A stretch of 40,448 bases of DNA from Planctomycetota bacterium (lineage in GTDB: Bacteria; Planctomycetota; UBA1135; GCA-002686595): positions 1 to 40,448 of the forward strand of contig DUDB01000006.1 of NCBI GenBank assembly GCA_012959525.1, read 5' to 3'. Numbering within the stretch: the first letter of the stretch is position 1; every line of letters begins with the position of its first letter. Under the pieces are notes generated by a model. That model was not told the origin of the DNA. It made no database searches and saw nothing but the letters and a program-made list of their open reading frames with translations. This document shows, in pieces, positions 15,801 through 23,443 of the stretch. The position numbers and the translations under genes are program-made.

Positions 15801-17860
15801 ACCAGGCAGCGGCCTTGGAAGTAGCGGGCGAGATGCTGGCCACCCATGCACCCCTTGACGTGCAACTGCAGACCATCGATATCCTGCGCGGGAGCAATGC
15901 CGCCGGAGTCGGGGTCGTCCTGGCCTGGCGCCTGCCTTCCCTCGGCCGTCAGGCGCGCGACGCCGCCTTCGATGCGATTCTTCTGCGCGACGAACGTACG
16001 TCCAGCCTGATGGACGCGCTCGAGCAGCAGGCCCTCTCACCTCAGGACCTGGGCCCACGCCTGCTGCACCGCCTGCGCTACCACCCCGAGGACGCCCTGG
16101 CCCAACGGGCCAAGACTCTCCTCACCTCCACGACCAACATGGCCGTGGCCCAGCGACTGGCCCAGCTCCTGCCATTGGTCAACGCCCCCGGAAACCCCGA
16201 GCGAGGGGCCGAGTTGTTCGCCGAGCACTGCGGCACGTGCCACAAGTTCGAGGGGCAGGGAGCTGAAGTCGGACCCAACTTGACAGGCATGGGTGCCCAC
16301 GGGATCGAGGAGCTGCTCGGCATCGTGCTCGACCCCAACCGTGAGGTGGATCCCGCCTACGTGGAGTTCGTGGCCGAGACCGTGGAAGGCACGACCGTCA
16401 CGGGCATCATGGTGCGCGAGACGGATGAGGCCGTGGTCCTGCGCAATACCGGGGGCGACGTTGAGGTCTCGCGGGATGACCTTGAGACCCTGCGCTCCAC
16501 GGGCATGTCCCTGATGCCCACCGGCCTGGGTGATCTAGGCGCCGACGTCCTACGCGACATCATGGCGCACGTCACACGCGGCACACAGGGCTTCCGTATC
16601 CTCAGCATGGATGCCGTGGCCAACGTGGACTCGGGTCAGCATCTGTTCGACGACTCACGCAACGAGGGCTACACCTTCCGCAAGATGGGCCTGCTGCAAG
16701 TGGACGGGGTGCCGTACGAGATCCCGGACCCCGCCAACGAACCCAGCGGAAAGAACATCGTGGTTCTGAAGGGTGGTGTCGACGACAGTCAGACCGCCAA
16801 GACCGACTATCCCCAGCGAGTTGTGATCCCGGTGGGTCAGGAGCTGACCTCCGTGCACGTGCTCGGGTGTGTCGCCGCCTGGGGCCATCCCTACGGGAAC
16901 AGACCCATCGGACCCTGCGTGCGTTGGACGTGGATCTTTGACGACGGGACGCGATCTGAGGTGATCCTCAACGATGGTGAGCACTTTGCGGACTGGATCG
17001 GACACCATGACGTGCCCGGTTCAACCTTTGTGCCTAACCTCCTGGCACGCGGGCCGGGCCAAGTGCGCTACATCCGCATGGATCTGCCCGCTGCCCGCAA
17101 CGTGGAGGCCATCGAGCTCGAGAGCTTCGACAACCACACGTCCCCGGTCTTCCTCGCATTGACGGCGGAGAACGGCGAGGTAGCCGAAGCCCACACACCA
17201 TCGCCCGACGACGACGGAAGCCAAGTCAACACCTGGATCCTGGGCGGTGGCTCAAGCCACGATTTTGGGCGCTGGTTCAACACCGAGGACGTGGCCCTGC
17301 TGTCCGCTGGAAGCGATCGCCATGTACGCTACACCGACGCCCCCGGTGACATCGTGGGTGCGCTCGATCCCGAGGACGTGCTCATCTTCTGCACGAACCA
17401 GGGTCTGGCCGCTCCCGTGCGGCGCACCATCGAAGAACACCTGGACGCCGGTGGAGCCCTGCTCGCCCTGCACGCGGGCACCTGGTTCAACTGGTCGGAC
17501 TGGCCTGCCCTGCACGGGTCCATCCTGGGAGCGGGAGCCCGCGGCCACGAGCCCCTGCGTGTATTCGAGGTCCGGGTGGAGGACGCCGATCATGCGGCCA
17601 TGGAGGGCGTCCCCGGTTCATTCCGGCTCTCCGATGAGCTCTACCGGGCAGAGGCCCCCGCGGACGCGGTCGGCTTCCAGGTCCTCGCCAGGGGCTTCTC
17701 AGAGCACACATCCGATTCCTTCCCCGTGGCCTGGGAGCCAGAGGTGGAGAGCGGCCGGGTGCTCGTCATCACCCTGGGCCATGACGGAGGCGCCCATGAA
17801 CACGCGGCTTTCCGCGCGATGCTGACCTCGGGAATACGCTGGCTGGAACAGGCGCGCTAG
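12899..17860 (+). CDS. Giant exported fusion: ThuA / PVC dehydrogenase propeller / HEAT / cytochrome c / ThuA
   Basis: The start at 12899 opens a signal peptide (MILLPLLLSIAPAAPAAPA); the 1653-aa product is exported. Domains in order: ThuA-like fold (about 25-240, with GGGIVALHDAVCGND and KWHTGKVG); PVC-type membrane-bound dehydrogenase propeller (about 250-645, with ISIDWDNRGRMWVA, DTDGDGTMDE and GPDGAMYVLDFYNQAV); HEAT repeats (about 665-1080); PVC-type cytochrome c with CGTCH at 1111-1115 and a Met ligand near 1203-1206; a beta-rich domain (about 1235-1425) recalling carbohydrate-binding sandwiches; and a second ThuA-like domain (about 1443-1653, with GGALLALHAGTWFNWSDW). It probably oxidises a sugar-like substrate and passes electrons to the haem. 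A ThuA domain at both ends is unusual. Confidence 0.9.
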   Translation: MILLPLLLSIAPAAPAAPAPQAAADPLRIYLRAGPKTHGPGEHDHPLFLEEWSALLTERGAKVEGSLHFPSAEELARTDVLVLYAAEGGTLDPGQRANLDTYLARGGGIVALHDAVCGNDAHWFKTIIGGAWEHGHSKWHTGKVGLYMELAEHPITRGIPHFDLTDEIYHDLHLDDDTQVLANSFHTPFDVTPQLWTLERDHYRAFVSLQGHYHKTFSHPAWQAILLRGIAWAGKREADLFLTASELGSLRYPPGGPKRPDEALDSFELHPDFTMQCVASEPDVVNPISIDWDNRGRMWVACTPGYPYKEKFSGIPAHDQILILEDTDGDGTMDERKVFYEGLDLVTSLVRHRNGVIVSASPQIIFLQDTDGDDVADTEEVLYEGFGYGDTHAVLSNLRWGPDGWIYCTQGYSGGASRDIQGSDEGSFGHIPNGLARFRPDGSAIELVSSYGSNTWGLDFDPDGELFFTMANGSHLRHVVMSESQLRGRRVGGVNTWKDIVDHRKLFPAHHDDRKSYLQIDFVGGFTAAAGSLIQSGAAWPKEFLGNHFVCEPTVNLVHRDVLTPAGVTFTASKPRQAEFLASSDLWFRPIHLRTGPDGAMYVLDFYNQAVVHNDTRGPKHGPTNAAVRPDRDKLHGRIWRVQHNDAAGQNAVIMPLREDPVGLIQFLSHDSSWQRRNAERLLREGPGTRVLPALVEALRFSKFTHTRLHALNLIHDLAPGPAQRLSAVNMALRDTHPAVRRRAAWLAGPVMEDLPSASILGRTLVDLAETSTDARTRLGALTSLGSTTLGSQSLQHLAELYPKLDDDWSRSALLGAMLTNPAASLASLLKLSEDGQDCTSVVAELCRRIGERREADLTRETIQVLAKAASGNGASIAALNRLHETLGSRFQADDNPDTVVALAALLNHESLDVATASLPLASRWDDAGLAQSMDGLGNRLLAAAQDPESSYGSCLSCVRSLLAMESHQAAALEVAGEMLATHAPLDVQLQTIDILRGSNAAGVGVVLAWRLPSLGRQARDAAFDAILLRDERTSSLMDALEQQALSPQDLGPRLLHRLRYHPEDALAQRAKTLLTSTTNMAVAQRLAQLLPLVNAPGNPERGAELFAEHCGTCHKFEGQGAEVGPNLTGMGAHGIEELLGIVLDPNREVDPAYVEFVAETVEGTTVTGIMVRETDEAVVLRNTGGDVEVSRDDLETLRSTGMSLMPTGLGDLGADVLRDIMAHVTRGTQGFRILSMDAVANVDSGQHLFDDSRNEGYTFRKMGLLQVDGVPYEIPDPANEPSGKNIVVLKGGVDDSQTAKTDYPQRVVIPVGQELTSVHVLGCVAAWGHPYGNRPIGPCVRWTWIFDDGTRSEVILNDGEHFADWIGHHDVPGSTFVPNLLARGPGQVRYIRMDLPAARNVEAIELESFDNHTSPVFLALTAENGEVAEAHTPSPDDDGSQVNTWILGGGSSHDFGRWFNTEDVALLSAGSDRHVRYTDAPGDIVGALDPEDVLIFCTNQGLAAPVRRTIEEHLDAGGALLALHAGTWFNWSDWPALHGSILGAGARGHEPLRVFEVRVEDADHAAMEGVPGSFRLSDELYRAEAPADAVGFQVLARGFSEHTSDSFPVAWEPEVESGRVLVITLGHDGGAHEHAAFRAMLTSGIRWLEQAR

Positions 17861-17922
17861 AGGACCTGCACGGGCCGAGAATTGCCCCCCTGAATGGCGC
17901 GCTTCTGCGCTACCCTCTGGGG

Positions 17923-19137
17923 GTGAGCGTCTATCTCCTCGCAACCTGTGACACCAAGGGTGACGAAGCGGCCTTCGTCGCCGATCTTCTCGAACAGAGC
18001 GGCCAGTCCGTACGCATCGTCGACACCGGCTGTCTGGGCGACTGCGCACTCGACGTCCACCACTCCCGGGGGGACGTGTTCCGTGCCGCCGGCACCTCGC
18101 TCGATGCCATGGTGCAAGGCAACGACCGGGGAGAAGCCGTCAAGGCCGCCGCTCAGGGCACCACCGCTCTGCTCCTTGAAGCCCACGCGCGAGGTGAACT
18201 GAAGGGCGTGCTGGGTCTGGGCGGCTCGGCGGGCACCTCCATCGGAACCACGGCCATGCGCGCTCTCCCCTTGGGCGTCCCCAAGCTGATGATCTCCACC
18301 CTCGCCTCTGGTCAGGTTCGCCAGTACGTGGGCGACAAGGACATCACCATGATGAACTCGGTGGTGGACATCTCCGGAATCAACCGTATCAGTCGGCGGG
18401 TTCTCGCCAACGCCGCTGGCGCCATGGCGGGCATGGTGGCCATGGAATGCCCCGCAAGCGACAACGACAAACCGCTGGTCGCCGCCACCATGTTCGGAGT
18501 CACAACGCCCTGCGTGGAGCAGGCGCGGGCCCTTCTGGAAGAAGCCGGATACGAAGTGCTCGTGTTCCACGCCACCGGCGTCGGAGGGCAGGCCTTCGAA
18601 TCTCTGATCCGCGAGGGTCTCCTGGCCGGTGTCCTGGACATCACGACCACCGAGTTGGCGGACGAGTGGGTCGGCGGCACTCTCTCGGCGGGACCTGAAC
18701 GGCTCACGGGCGCCGCCGCCATGGGCCTGCCCCAGGTTGTGTCGGTGGGCGCCACGGACATGGTCAACTTCCAGGGTCGGGAGACGGTGCCTTCCCCGTT
18801 CGCGGACCGCCTGCTCTACGAACACAACGCCGAGGTCACCCTGATGCGCACGACCGCCGCCGAGTGCCAGCTGATCGGCACCAAGATCGGCGAGCGCGTG
18901 GCCACCAGCAGCGGCCCGACGGAGATCCTGCTACCCACCCACGGCGTCTCCGCCATCGACGCCGAGGGCAAGGCCTTCGACGACCCCGAGGCACGGCGTG
19001 CACTGATGGATGCGATTGCGGCCAGCTGCGGTAGCATCCCCTGCACCGAAATCGACCACCACATCAATGACCCCGAGTTCGCGGCAGCCGCCGTGGCCCG
19101 CCTCCTGGACCTGATCCCCGGAACGCCGACCCCATGA
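17923..19137 (+). CDS. UPF0261 / Tm-1-like ATP-binding protein
   Basis: The 404-aa cytosolic protein starts at GTG and carries family marks in order: [15 protein letters not shown] (4-18), [22 protein letters not shown] (about 94-115), [19 protein letters not shown] and [14 protein letters not shown]. In the second half, [25 protein letters not shown] is typical. UPF0261 proteins are homologous to the N-terminal half of tomato Tm-1, which binds nucleotide and blocks tobamovirus replication; the bacterial role is unknown. No Shine-Dalgarno sequence is visible. The next gene starts inside its stop (ATGA), and together they correspond to the two halves of plant Tm-1, so they very likely work together. 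Confidence 0.9.
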   Translation: MSVYLLATCDTKGDEAAFVADLLEQSGQSVRIVDTGCLGDCALDVHHSRGDVFRAAGTSLDAMVQGNDRGEAVKAAAQGTTALLLEAHARGELKGVLGLGGSAGTSIGTTAMRALPLGVPKLMISTLASGQVRQYVGDKDITMMNSVVDISGINRISRRVLANAAGAMAGMVAMECPASDNDKPLVAATMFGVTTPCVEQARALLEEAGYEVLVFHATGVGGQAFESLIREGLLAGVLDITTTELADEWVGGTLSAGPERLTGAAAMGLPQVVSVGATDMVNFQGRETVPSPFADRLLYEHNAEVTLMRTTAAECQLIGTKIGERVATSSGPTEILLPTHGVSAIDAEGKAFDDPEARRALMDAIAASCGSIPCTEIDHHINDPEFAAAAVARLLDLIPGTPTP

Positions 19138-19994
19138 GCCAAGACACGATTCAAAACGACAACTCCCGCACCGGCATCCTCGAGCGCTTCCGGGCTCAGA
19201 TCGCGCGTGGGGAGCCAATCATCGGCGGCGGCGCAGGCACGGGCATCTCGGCCAAGAGCGAGGAGGCGGGCGGCATCGACCTGTTGATCCTCTACAACTC
19301 GGGCCGCTACCGCATGGCGGGGCGTGGCTCAACTGCGGGGCTCATGCCCTACGGCAACGCCAACCAGATCGTGAAGGAGATGGCCTTCGAGGTTATCCCC
19401 GTGGTCAAGCACACCCCCGTCCTGGCCGGCGTGTGCGGTACCGATCCGTTCATGATGCCTCACCTGTTCCTGAAAGAGCTCGTCGAACTCGGCTTCAGCG
19501 GAATTCAGAACTTCCCCACGGTAGGGCTCTTCGAAGGGCGCATCCGCGAGACCCTTGAGGAAACGGGAATGGGCTACGGGCTCGAAGTGGACATCGTGGC
19601 CATGGCCCACGAGATGGACCTCTTGACGACTCCCTACGCCTTCAACCCCGACGAGGCGCGCCGCATGGCCGACGCCGGCGCGGACATCGTGGTGGCGCAC
19701 ATGGGCTGCACCAGCGGCGGCACGATCGGAGCCGCGACGGTCGATCCCCTCGACGAGTGTGTGGGCCTGGTGCAGGAGATCGTCGAGGCCGCGAAAGGCG
19801 TGCGCGAAGACGTCATCTGCTTGTGCCACGGCGGGCCCATCGCCATGCCGCCGGACGCGGAGTACATCATCAGCAACGTGGAGGGTATCGATGGTTTCTA
19901 TGGAGCCAGCTCCACCGAGCGCTTCCCCACCGAGGTGGCCATCGCGGAGCAGATCCGCAAGTTCAAGGCCATCCGCCTGCCCGAGAGATCCTAG
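19134..19994 (+). CDS. TIM-barrel protein of the PEP-hydrolase-like family
   Basis: The 286-aa protein begins at an ATG overlapping the stop of the UPF0261 gene. Family marks are [21 protein letters not shown] (near 24-44), [47 protein letters not shown] and [14 protein letters not shown]. The fold is a TIM barrel related to the C-terminal half of plant Tm-1. The family name, phosphoenolpyruvate hydrolase-like, comes from sequence grouping and does not prove the reaction. Conservation of the glycine-rich start and the CHGGP segment (about 226-230) suggests binding of a phosphorylated or carboxylated small substrate. It is the second gene of the three-gene unit. Confidence 0.88.
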   Translation: MSQDTIQNDNSRTGILERFRAQIARGEPIIGGGAGTGISAKSEEAGGIDLLILYNSGRYRMAGRGSTAGLMPYGNANQIVKEMAFEVIPVVKHTPVLAGVCGTDPFMMPHLFLKELVELGFSGIQNFPTVGLFEGRIRETLEETGMGYGLEVDIVAMAHEMDLLTTPYAFNPDEARRMADAGADIVVAHMGCTSGGTIGAATVDPLDECVGLVQEIVEAAKGVREDVICLCHGGPIAMPPDAEYIISNVEGIDGFYGASSTERFPTEVAIAEQIRKFKAIRLPERS

Positions 19995-19996
19995 CC

Positions 19997-20410
19997 GTGG
20001 ACTCGGACACCGGTCTGCGGTTCGTTCCCCCCGGCGAAGCCGAGGTGGAGTGGGTGCGCGACTCCAAGCACGAGTGGCTGGTGCGCAACGGCCTCACGGG
20101 GCCCGGCGAGCTCGCCATGGTGCGTGTCACCATGGAGCCCGGTCAGTTCCACGCCTTCCACTGCCACCCGCGCATGGAGGAGATCCTCTACTACGTGTCC
20201 GGCCGCGGCATCCAGTGGGTAGGCAAGGAGAAGAGCGAGATGGGCGCCGGCGACACGGCCCACATCCCCATGGGCGAGGTGCACGCCACCTACAACCCCT
20301 TCGACGAACCCCTGGTGTTTCTGGCCATCCTGACACCCGCGGTGTTCGACGGCAACGAGACCCGTGATCTGGCCGAGGAAGAACCCTGGGCCTCCATGGG
20401 TGGAGTCTGA
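19997..20410 (+). CDS. Single-domain cupin
   Basis: The 137-aa protein starts at a GTG two bases after the upstream stop. The cupin motifs are clear: H55-C-H57 with E61/E62 in the first motif (PGQFHAFHCHPRMEEILYYV) and H96 in the second (GDTAHIPMGEVHATYN). These residues should bind one divalent metal, so it may be a small dioxygenase, isomerase or sugar-binding protein. Longer frames reaching back into the preceding gene have no cupin features before this point. Its position directly behind the Tm-1-like pair suggests it acts on the same unknown metabolite. Confidence 0.85.
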   Translation: MDSDTGLRFVPPGEAEVEWVRDSKHEWLVRNGLTGPGELAMVRVTMEPGQFHAFHCHPRMEEILYYVSGRGIQWVGKEKSEMGAGDTAHIPMGEVHATYNPFDEPLVFLAILTPAVFDGNETRDLAEEEPWASMGGV

Positions 20411-20425
20411 GCCAACCGTGTGGCT
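20410..20425. terminator. Weak hairpin between convergent cupin and pntB genes
   Basis: AGCCA and TGGCT form a five-base stem around a six-base loop directly at the cupin stop, in the 29-base gap before the pntB stop. Only three T follow, so it is at best a weak terminator. Confidence 0.25.
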
Positions 20426-20439
20426 TTGACGGCGAGCGA

Positions 20440-21840
20440 CTAGAGAGCTTTGACCTCGGCCAGCAGCTCAGCCAACTTGGCCTTGCCGTCGCCGAAGAGC
20501 ATCATGGTGGACTGACGATAGAACAGGTCGTTGTCCACGCCCGCGTAGCCCGGTGACAGGGAGCGCTTGACGATGATGACCGTACGCGCCTTCTCCGCGT
20601 CCAGGATGGGCATGCCGCCCAGGGGTCCAGTGGGGTCGGTGTGCGCGGCGGGGTTGACGGTGTCGTTCGCCCCCACCACCAAGCAGACATCACAGTCTGA
20701 GAACTGGGAGTTGATCGCATCGAGCTCGTAGAGCTGGTCGTAGGGCACGTTGGCTTCGGCCAGGAGCACGTTCATGTGACCGGGCATGCGGCCCGCCACG
20801 GGGTGGATGGCGTACTTAACGTCGATGCCGCGGCGCTCCAACTCCTCACCCAGTTCGCGCACCACGTGCTGGGCCTGGGAGACAGCCATGCCGTAGCCGG
20901 GAATGACGATGACCGAGCGTATGCCGTCGAAGGTCAGGGCCGCTTCCTCGGCCTCGTAGCCACGTACCGTGCGCTTCTCGCCTGTATCGCCAGCTGCGGA
21001 CACACCGTAGGTCTTGAACATCACGTCCACGAAAGGCCGGTTCATGGCCTTGCACATGATGCTGGTCAGGATCAGGCCCGCCGCGCCCACCAGGGCGCCG
21101 GAGATGATGAGCACGTTGTTGTCGACGACGAAGCCCGCCGCCGCAGCCGCCAAACCTGAGAGGGAGTTCAGGAAGCTGATCACCACGGGCATATCCGCAC
21201 CACCGATCGGGAGGACGAAGAGCACTCCCAGCAAGCAGGAGGCGCCCACGAGCCCATAGGTCAGTGCCATGCTGTCCGGCGCGCATAGCAGCTGGTAGGA
21301 GCAGTACAGACTCACCGCCAGGAGTCCCATCTTCACCAGGTTGACGCCCGGGAAGCTGAAGGTCCCGCGCAGGGTGCCGTTCAACTTGAGCATGGCGCCC
21401 ACGCTGCCGGTCAGGGTGACCCAACCGATGAGGGAGCTGGCACCGATGGCACCCAGGAACACGGTCGCGCCCAAGGCACCGCGATCACCCAGACTGTCGG
21501 GCGTGCTGCCCAGCAGCTCGGAAAGTGCCACTAGAGCCGACGCTGCACCGCCGAAGCCATTGAAGAGCGCAACCATCTCGGGCATGCCAGTCATCTCGAC
21601 CTTCTTGGCCATGACGAACCCGATCAGCGCGCCCGACCCCAGGCCGATGCCAATGAGGCTCCAGCCGATGATGCCTTCCCCCCCCCATTCGGCGGCCACG
21701 GTCACGACAACGGCAATCAGCATGCCGAGGGCACCCAACTGGTTGCCCCGCACAGCAGTACGCGGGGACCCGAGGTACTTCAGGCCGACGATGAAGAGAA
21801 CGGCCGACAGCAGATAGCCCAGTGCTTGGAACCACTCCAC
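20440..21840 (-). CDS. pntB: NAD(P) transhydrogenase subunit beta
   Basis: The 466-aa protein starts at a GTG two bases after the pntA2 stop. The N-terminal half holds the proton-conducting transmembrane helices; the C-terminal half is the NADP(H)-binding domain III. Clear marks are GYGMAVSQAQHVV, HPVAGRMPGHMNVLLAEA, VVGANDTVNPAAHTD and KRSLSPGYAGVDNDLFY. Together with the two alpha parts it couples hydride transfer between NADH and NADP+ to proton movement across the cytoplasmic membrane, mainly to make NADPH. Its length is normal for the family and all key segments look intact. Confidence 0.96.
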   Translation of the reverse strand: MEWFQALGYLLSAVLFIVGLKYLGSPRTAVRGNQLGALGMLIAVVVTVAAEWGGEGIIGWSLIGIGLGSGALIGFVMAKKVEMTGMPEMVALFNGFGGAASALVALSELLGSTPDSLGDRGALGATVFLGAIGASSLIGWVTLTGSVGAMLKLNGTLRGTFSFPGVNLVKMGLLAVSLYCSYQLLCAPDSMALTYGLVGASCLLGVLFVLPIGGADMPVVISFLNSLSGLAAAAAGFVVDNNVLIISGALVGAAGLILTSIMCKAMNRPFVDVMFKTYGVSAAGDTGEKRTVRGYEAEEAALTFDGIRSVIVIPGYGMAVSQAQHVVRELGEELERRGIDVKYAIHPVAGRMPGHMNVLLAEANVPYDQLYELDAINSQFSDCDVCLVVGANDTVNPAAHTDPTGPLGGMPILDAEKARTVIIVKRSLSPGYAGVDNDLFYRQSTMMLFGDGKAKLAELLAEVKAL

Positions 21841-21842
21841 GA

Positions 21843-22169
21843 TCAGCCTTCCTTGCGCTTGAACATCTCAAGCATGCGGCCGGTGACCATGAAGCCGCCG
21901 ACGCAGTTGATCGTCGCCAGGGCGAGGGCCACGCAGGCCAGGATGCCGGCCAGGGTCTTGTTGCCTCCGGACAGCTGCGTGTTGGAAGCCATCAGCGCAG
22001 CCACGATGGTGATGCCCGAGATCGCGTTGGCACCGCTCATCAGCGGCGTGTGCAGGGTGGGCGGCACCTTTGAGATCAGCTCAAATCCCAGGAAGATGGC
22101 GAGCACCAGCACCGTGATCGAGGCGACCAGGGCCGAGGTGGTGAGTTGGGTCAGGCAGATGACGATCAC
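21843..22169 (-). CDS. pntA2: NAD(P) transhydrogenase subunit alpha part 2 (membrane)
   Basis: The 108-aa protein is a small membrane subunit with three to four helices (for example ALVASITVLVLAIFLGFELIS). The conserved VPPTLHTPLMSGANAISGITIV (about 36-57) is a hallmark of transhydrogenase domain II. It starts at a GTG whose G-T-G-A overlaps the pntA1 stop. A separate gene for this part is the split arrangement known from Rhodospirillum rubrum (PntAB), unlike the fused alpha subunit of Escherichia coli. Confidence 0.93.
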   Translation of the reverse strand: MIVICLTQLTTSALVASITVLVLAIFLGFELISKVPPTLHTPLMSGANAISGITIVAALMASNTQLSGGNKTLAGILACVALALATINCVGGFMVTGRMLEMFKRKEG

Positions 22170-23281
22170 GAGAGAATCTCCAGGATGCGTGAGTGGGTGA
22201 CCTCGCCTTGGTGGCAGGCCAGCGGGCCGGCGATGACTTCGTTTTCCATATCCAGGTTGGGCTGGCCCTCGTCGTCGACAAGCTCGGCTAGGAAGGTGAT
22301 CAGGTTGTTGGCGTACAGTGTGCTGCAGGACTGGGCCACGGTGCCCGGCAGGTTGCTGGTGCCGATAATGGTTACTCCGTGGGCCACGACTTCCTGACCG
22401 GGCTCGGAGAGGGCGCAGTTGCCGCCACTATCGGCGGCCATGTCCACGATCACCGATCCGGACTTCATGCCCTCCACCACTTCGGCGGGGATCAGCAACG
22501 GCGCGCGGCGACCAGGAACCTGTGCGGTGGTGATCACACAGTCCGAAGACTGGATCGCCTCTGCCATGAGCTTGGCCTGCAGTGTCTTCTGTTCGTCGGT
22601 GAGCTCCTTGGCGTAACCGCCCTCGTCTTGCATGTCGCCGAGGCCGAGATCGAACTCCACAAAGCGCGCACCCAGGCTCTCCACCTGCTCCTTGGTGTCC
22701 GAGCGGATGTCGTAGCCCTCGACGATGGCGCCCAGTCGGCGCGCGGTGGCGATGGCCTGCAGCCCGGCCACTCCGGCTCCCAGGACGAACACCTTGGCCG
22801 GACGCACGGTGCCCGCGGCGGTCATCATGAGCGGGAACAGCTTGGGCAGTTGCGCGGCGGCGAGCAGCACGGCCTTGTAGCCCGCCACGTTGGCCATGGA
22901 GGACAGCACGTCCATGGACTGCGCGCGGGAGATGCGCGGCATGAGCTCCATGGCGAAGCAGGTCACACCCTGCCGTGCGAGTTCCGCTATACGCGGTGCC
23001 TGACCTAGGGGATCGGGCATGCAGATAAGAATGGAGTCCTTCGAGAGAGATTCCGTGGCCGGAGGCTCGACGGCGAGAACGATCGGACAGGCGAGGGCCT
23101 CCTCGCGGGTTCCAACGCTGGCACCCTTCTTGCGATAGTCCTCATCACTGAAGCCGCTGGCCTCACCCGCGCCACTCTCCACGAGGAGCTCGAGTCCCGC
23201 CCGTTTGAACTTGGCGAGCACCTCAGGCACGGCCGCCACCCGGCTCTCGGGAGCGACTTCCTTGGGAACACCGACGCGCAT
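22166..23281 (-). CDS. pntA1: NAD(P) transhydrogenase subunit alpha part 1 (NAD-binding)
   Basis: The 371-aa cytosolic subunit binds NAD(H) in domain I. The start is the ATG giving MRVGVPKEVAPESRVAAVP, the usual family beginning; an in-frame start 16 codons earlier adds residues that do not match. The Rossmann motif VFVLGAGVAGLQAIATARRLG lies near 165-185, followed by GYDIRSDTKEQVESLGA and the mobile-loop segment DCVITTAQVPGRRAPLL. It is the first gene of the three-gene operon pntA1-pntA2-pntB, read right to left. AAAGGG lies about 11 bases upstream of the ATG. The whole enzyme appears intact. Confidence 0.95.
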   Translation of the reverse strand: MRVGVPKEVAPESRVAAVPEVLAKFKRAGLELLVESGAGEASGFSDEDYRKKGASVGTREEALACPIVLAVEPPATESLSKDSILICMPDPLGQAPRIAELARQGVTCFAMELMPRISRAQSMDVLSSMANVAGYKAVLLAAAQLPKLFPLMMTAAGTVRPAKVFVLGAGVAGLQAIATARRLGAIVEGYDIRSDTKEQVESLGARFVEFDLGLGDMQDEGGYAKELTDEQKTLQAKLMAEAIQSSDCVITTAQVPGRRAPLLIPAEVVEGMKSGSVIVDMAADSGGNCALSEPGQEVVAHGVTIIGTSNLPGTVAQSCSTLYANNLITFLAELVDDEGQPNLDMENEVIAGPLACHQGEVTHSRILEILS

Positions 23282-23443
23282 GATGATCTGCCCTTTCTTC
23301 TGGGACCTGGGAGAAGGAAGTGATGACACGGGCCCTTGCTCGAACCCGGCTGACGAACGACGCGATGATTCTTGGAGACACGGCTCTCAAGAGCAACCTC
23401 TGAGCCCCCTAATCGGACCAGTGTTGGCACAGTTCGAAGCCCT

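Noticed and set aside
17857..18825. 322-aa minus-strand frame
   Set aside because: It mirrors the UPF0261 gene, which has full family motifs.
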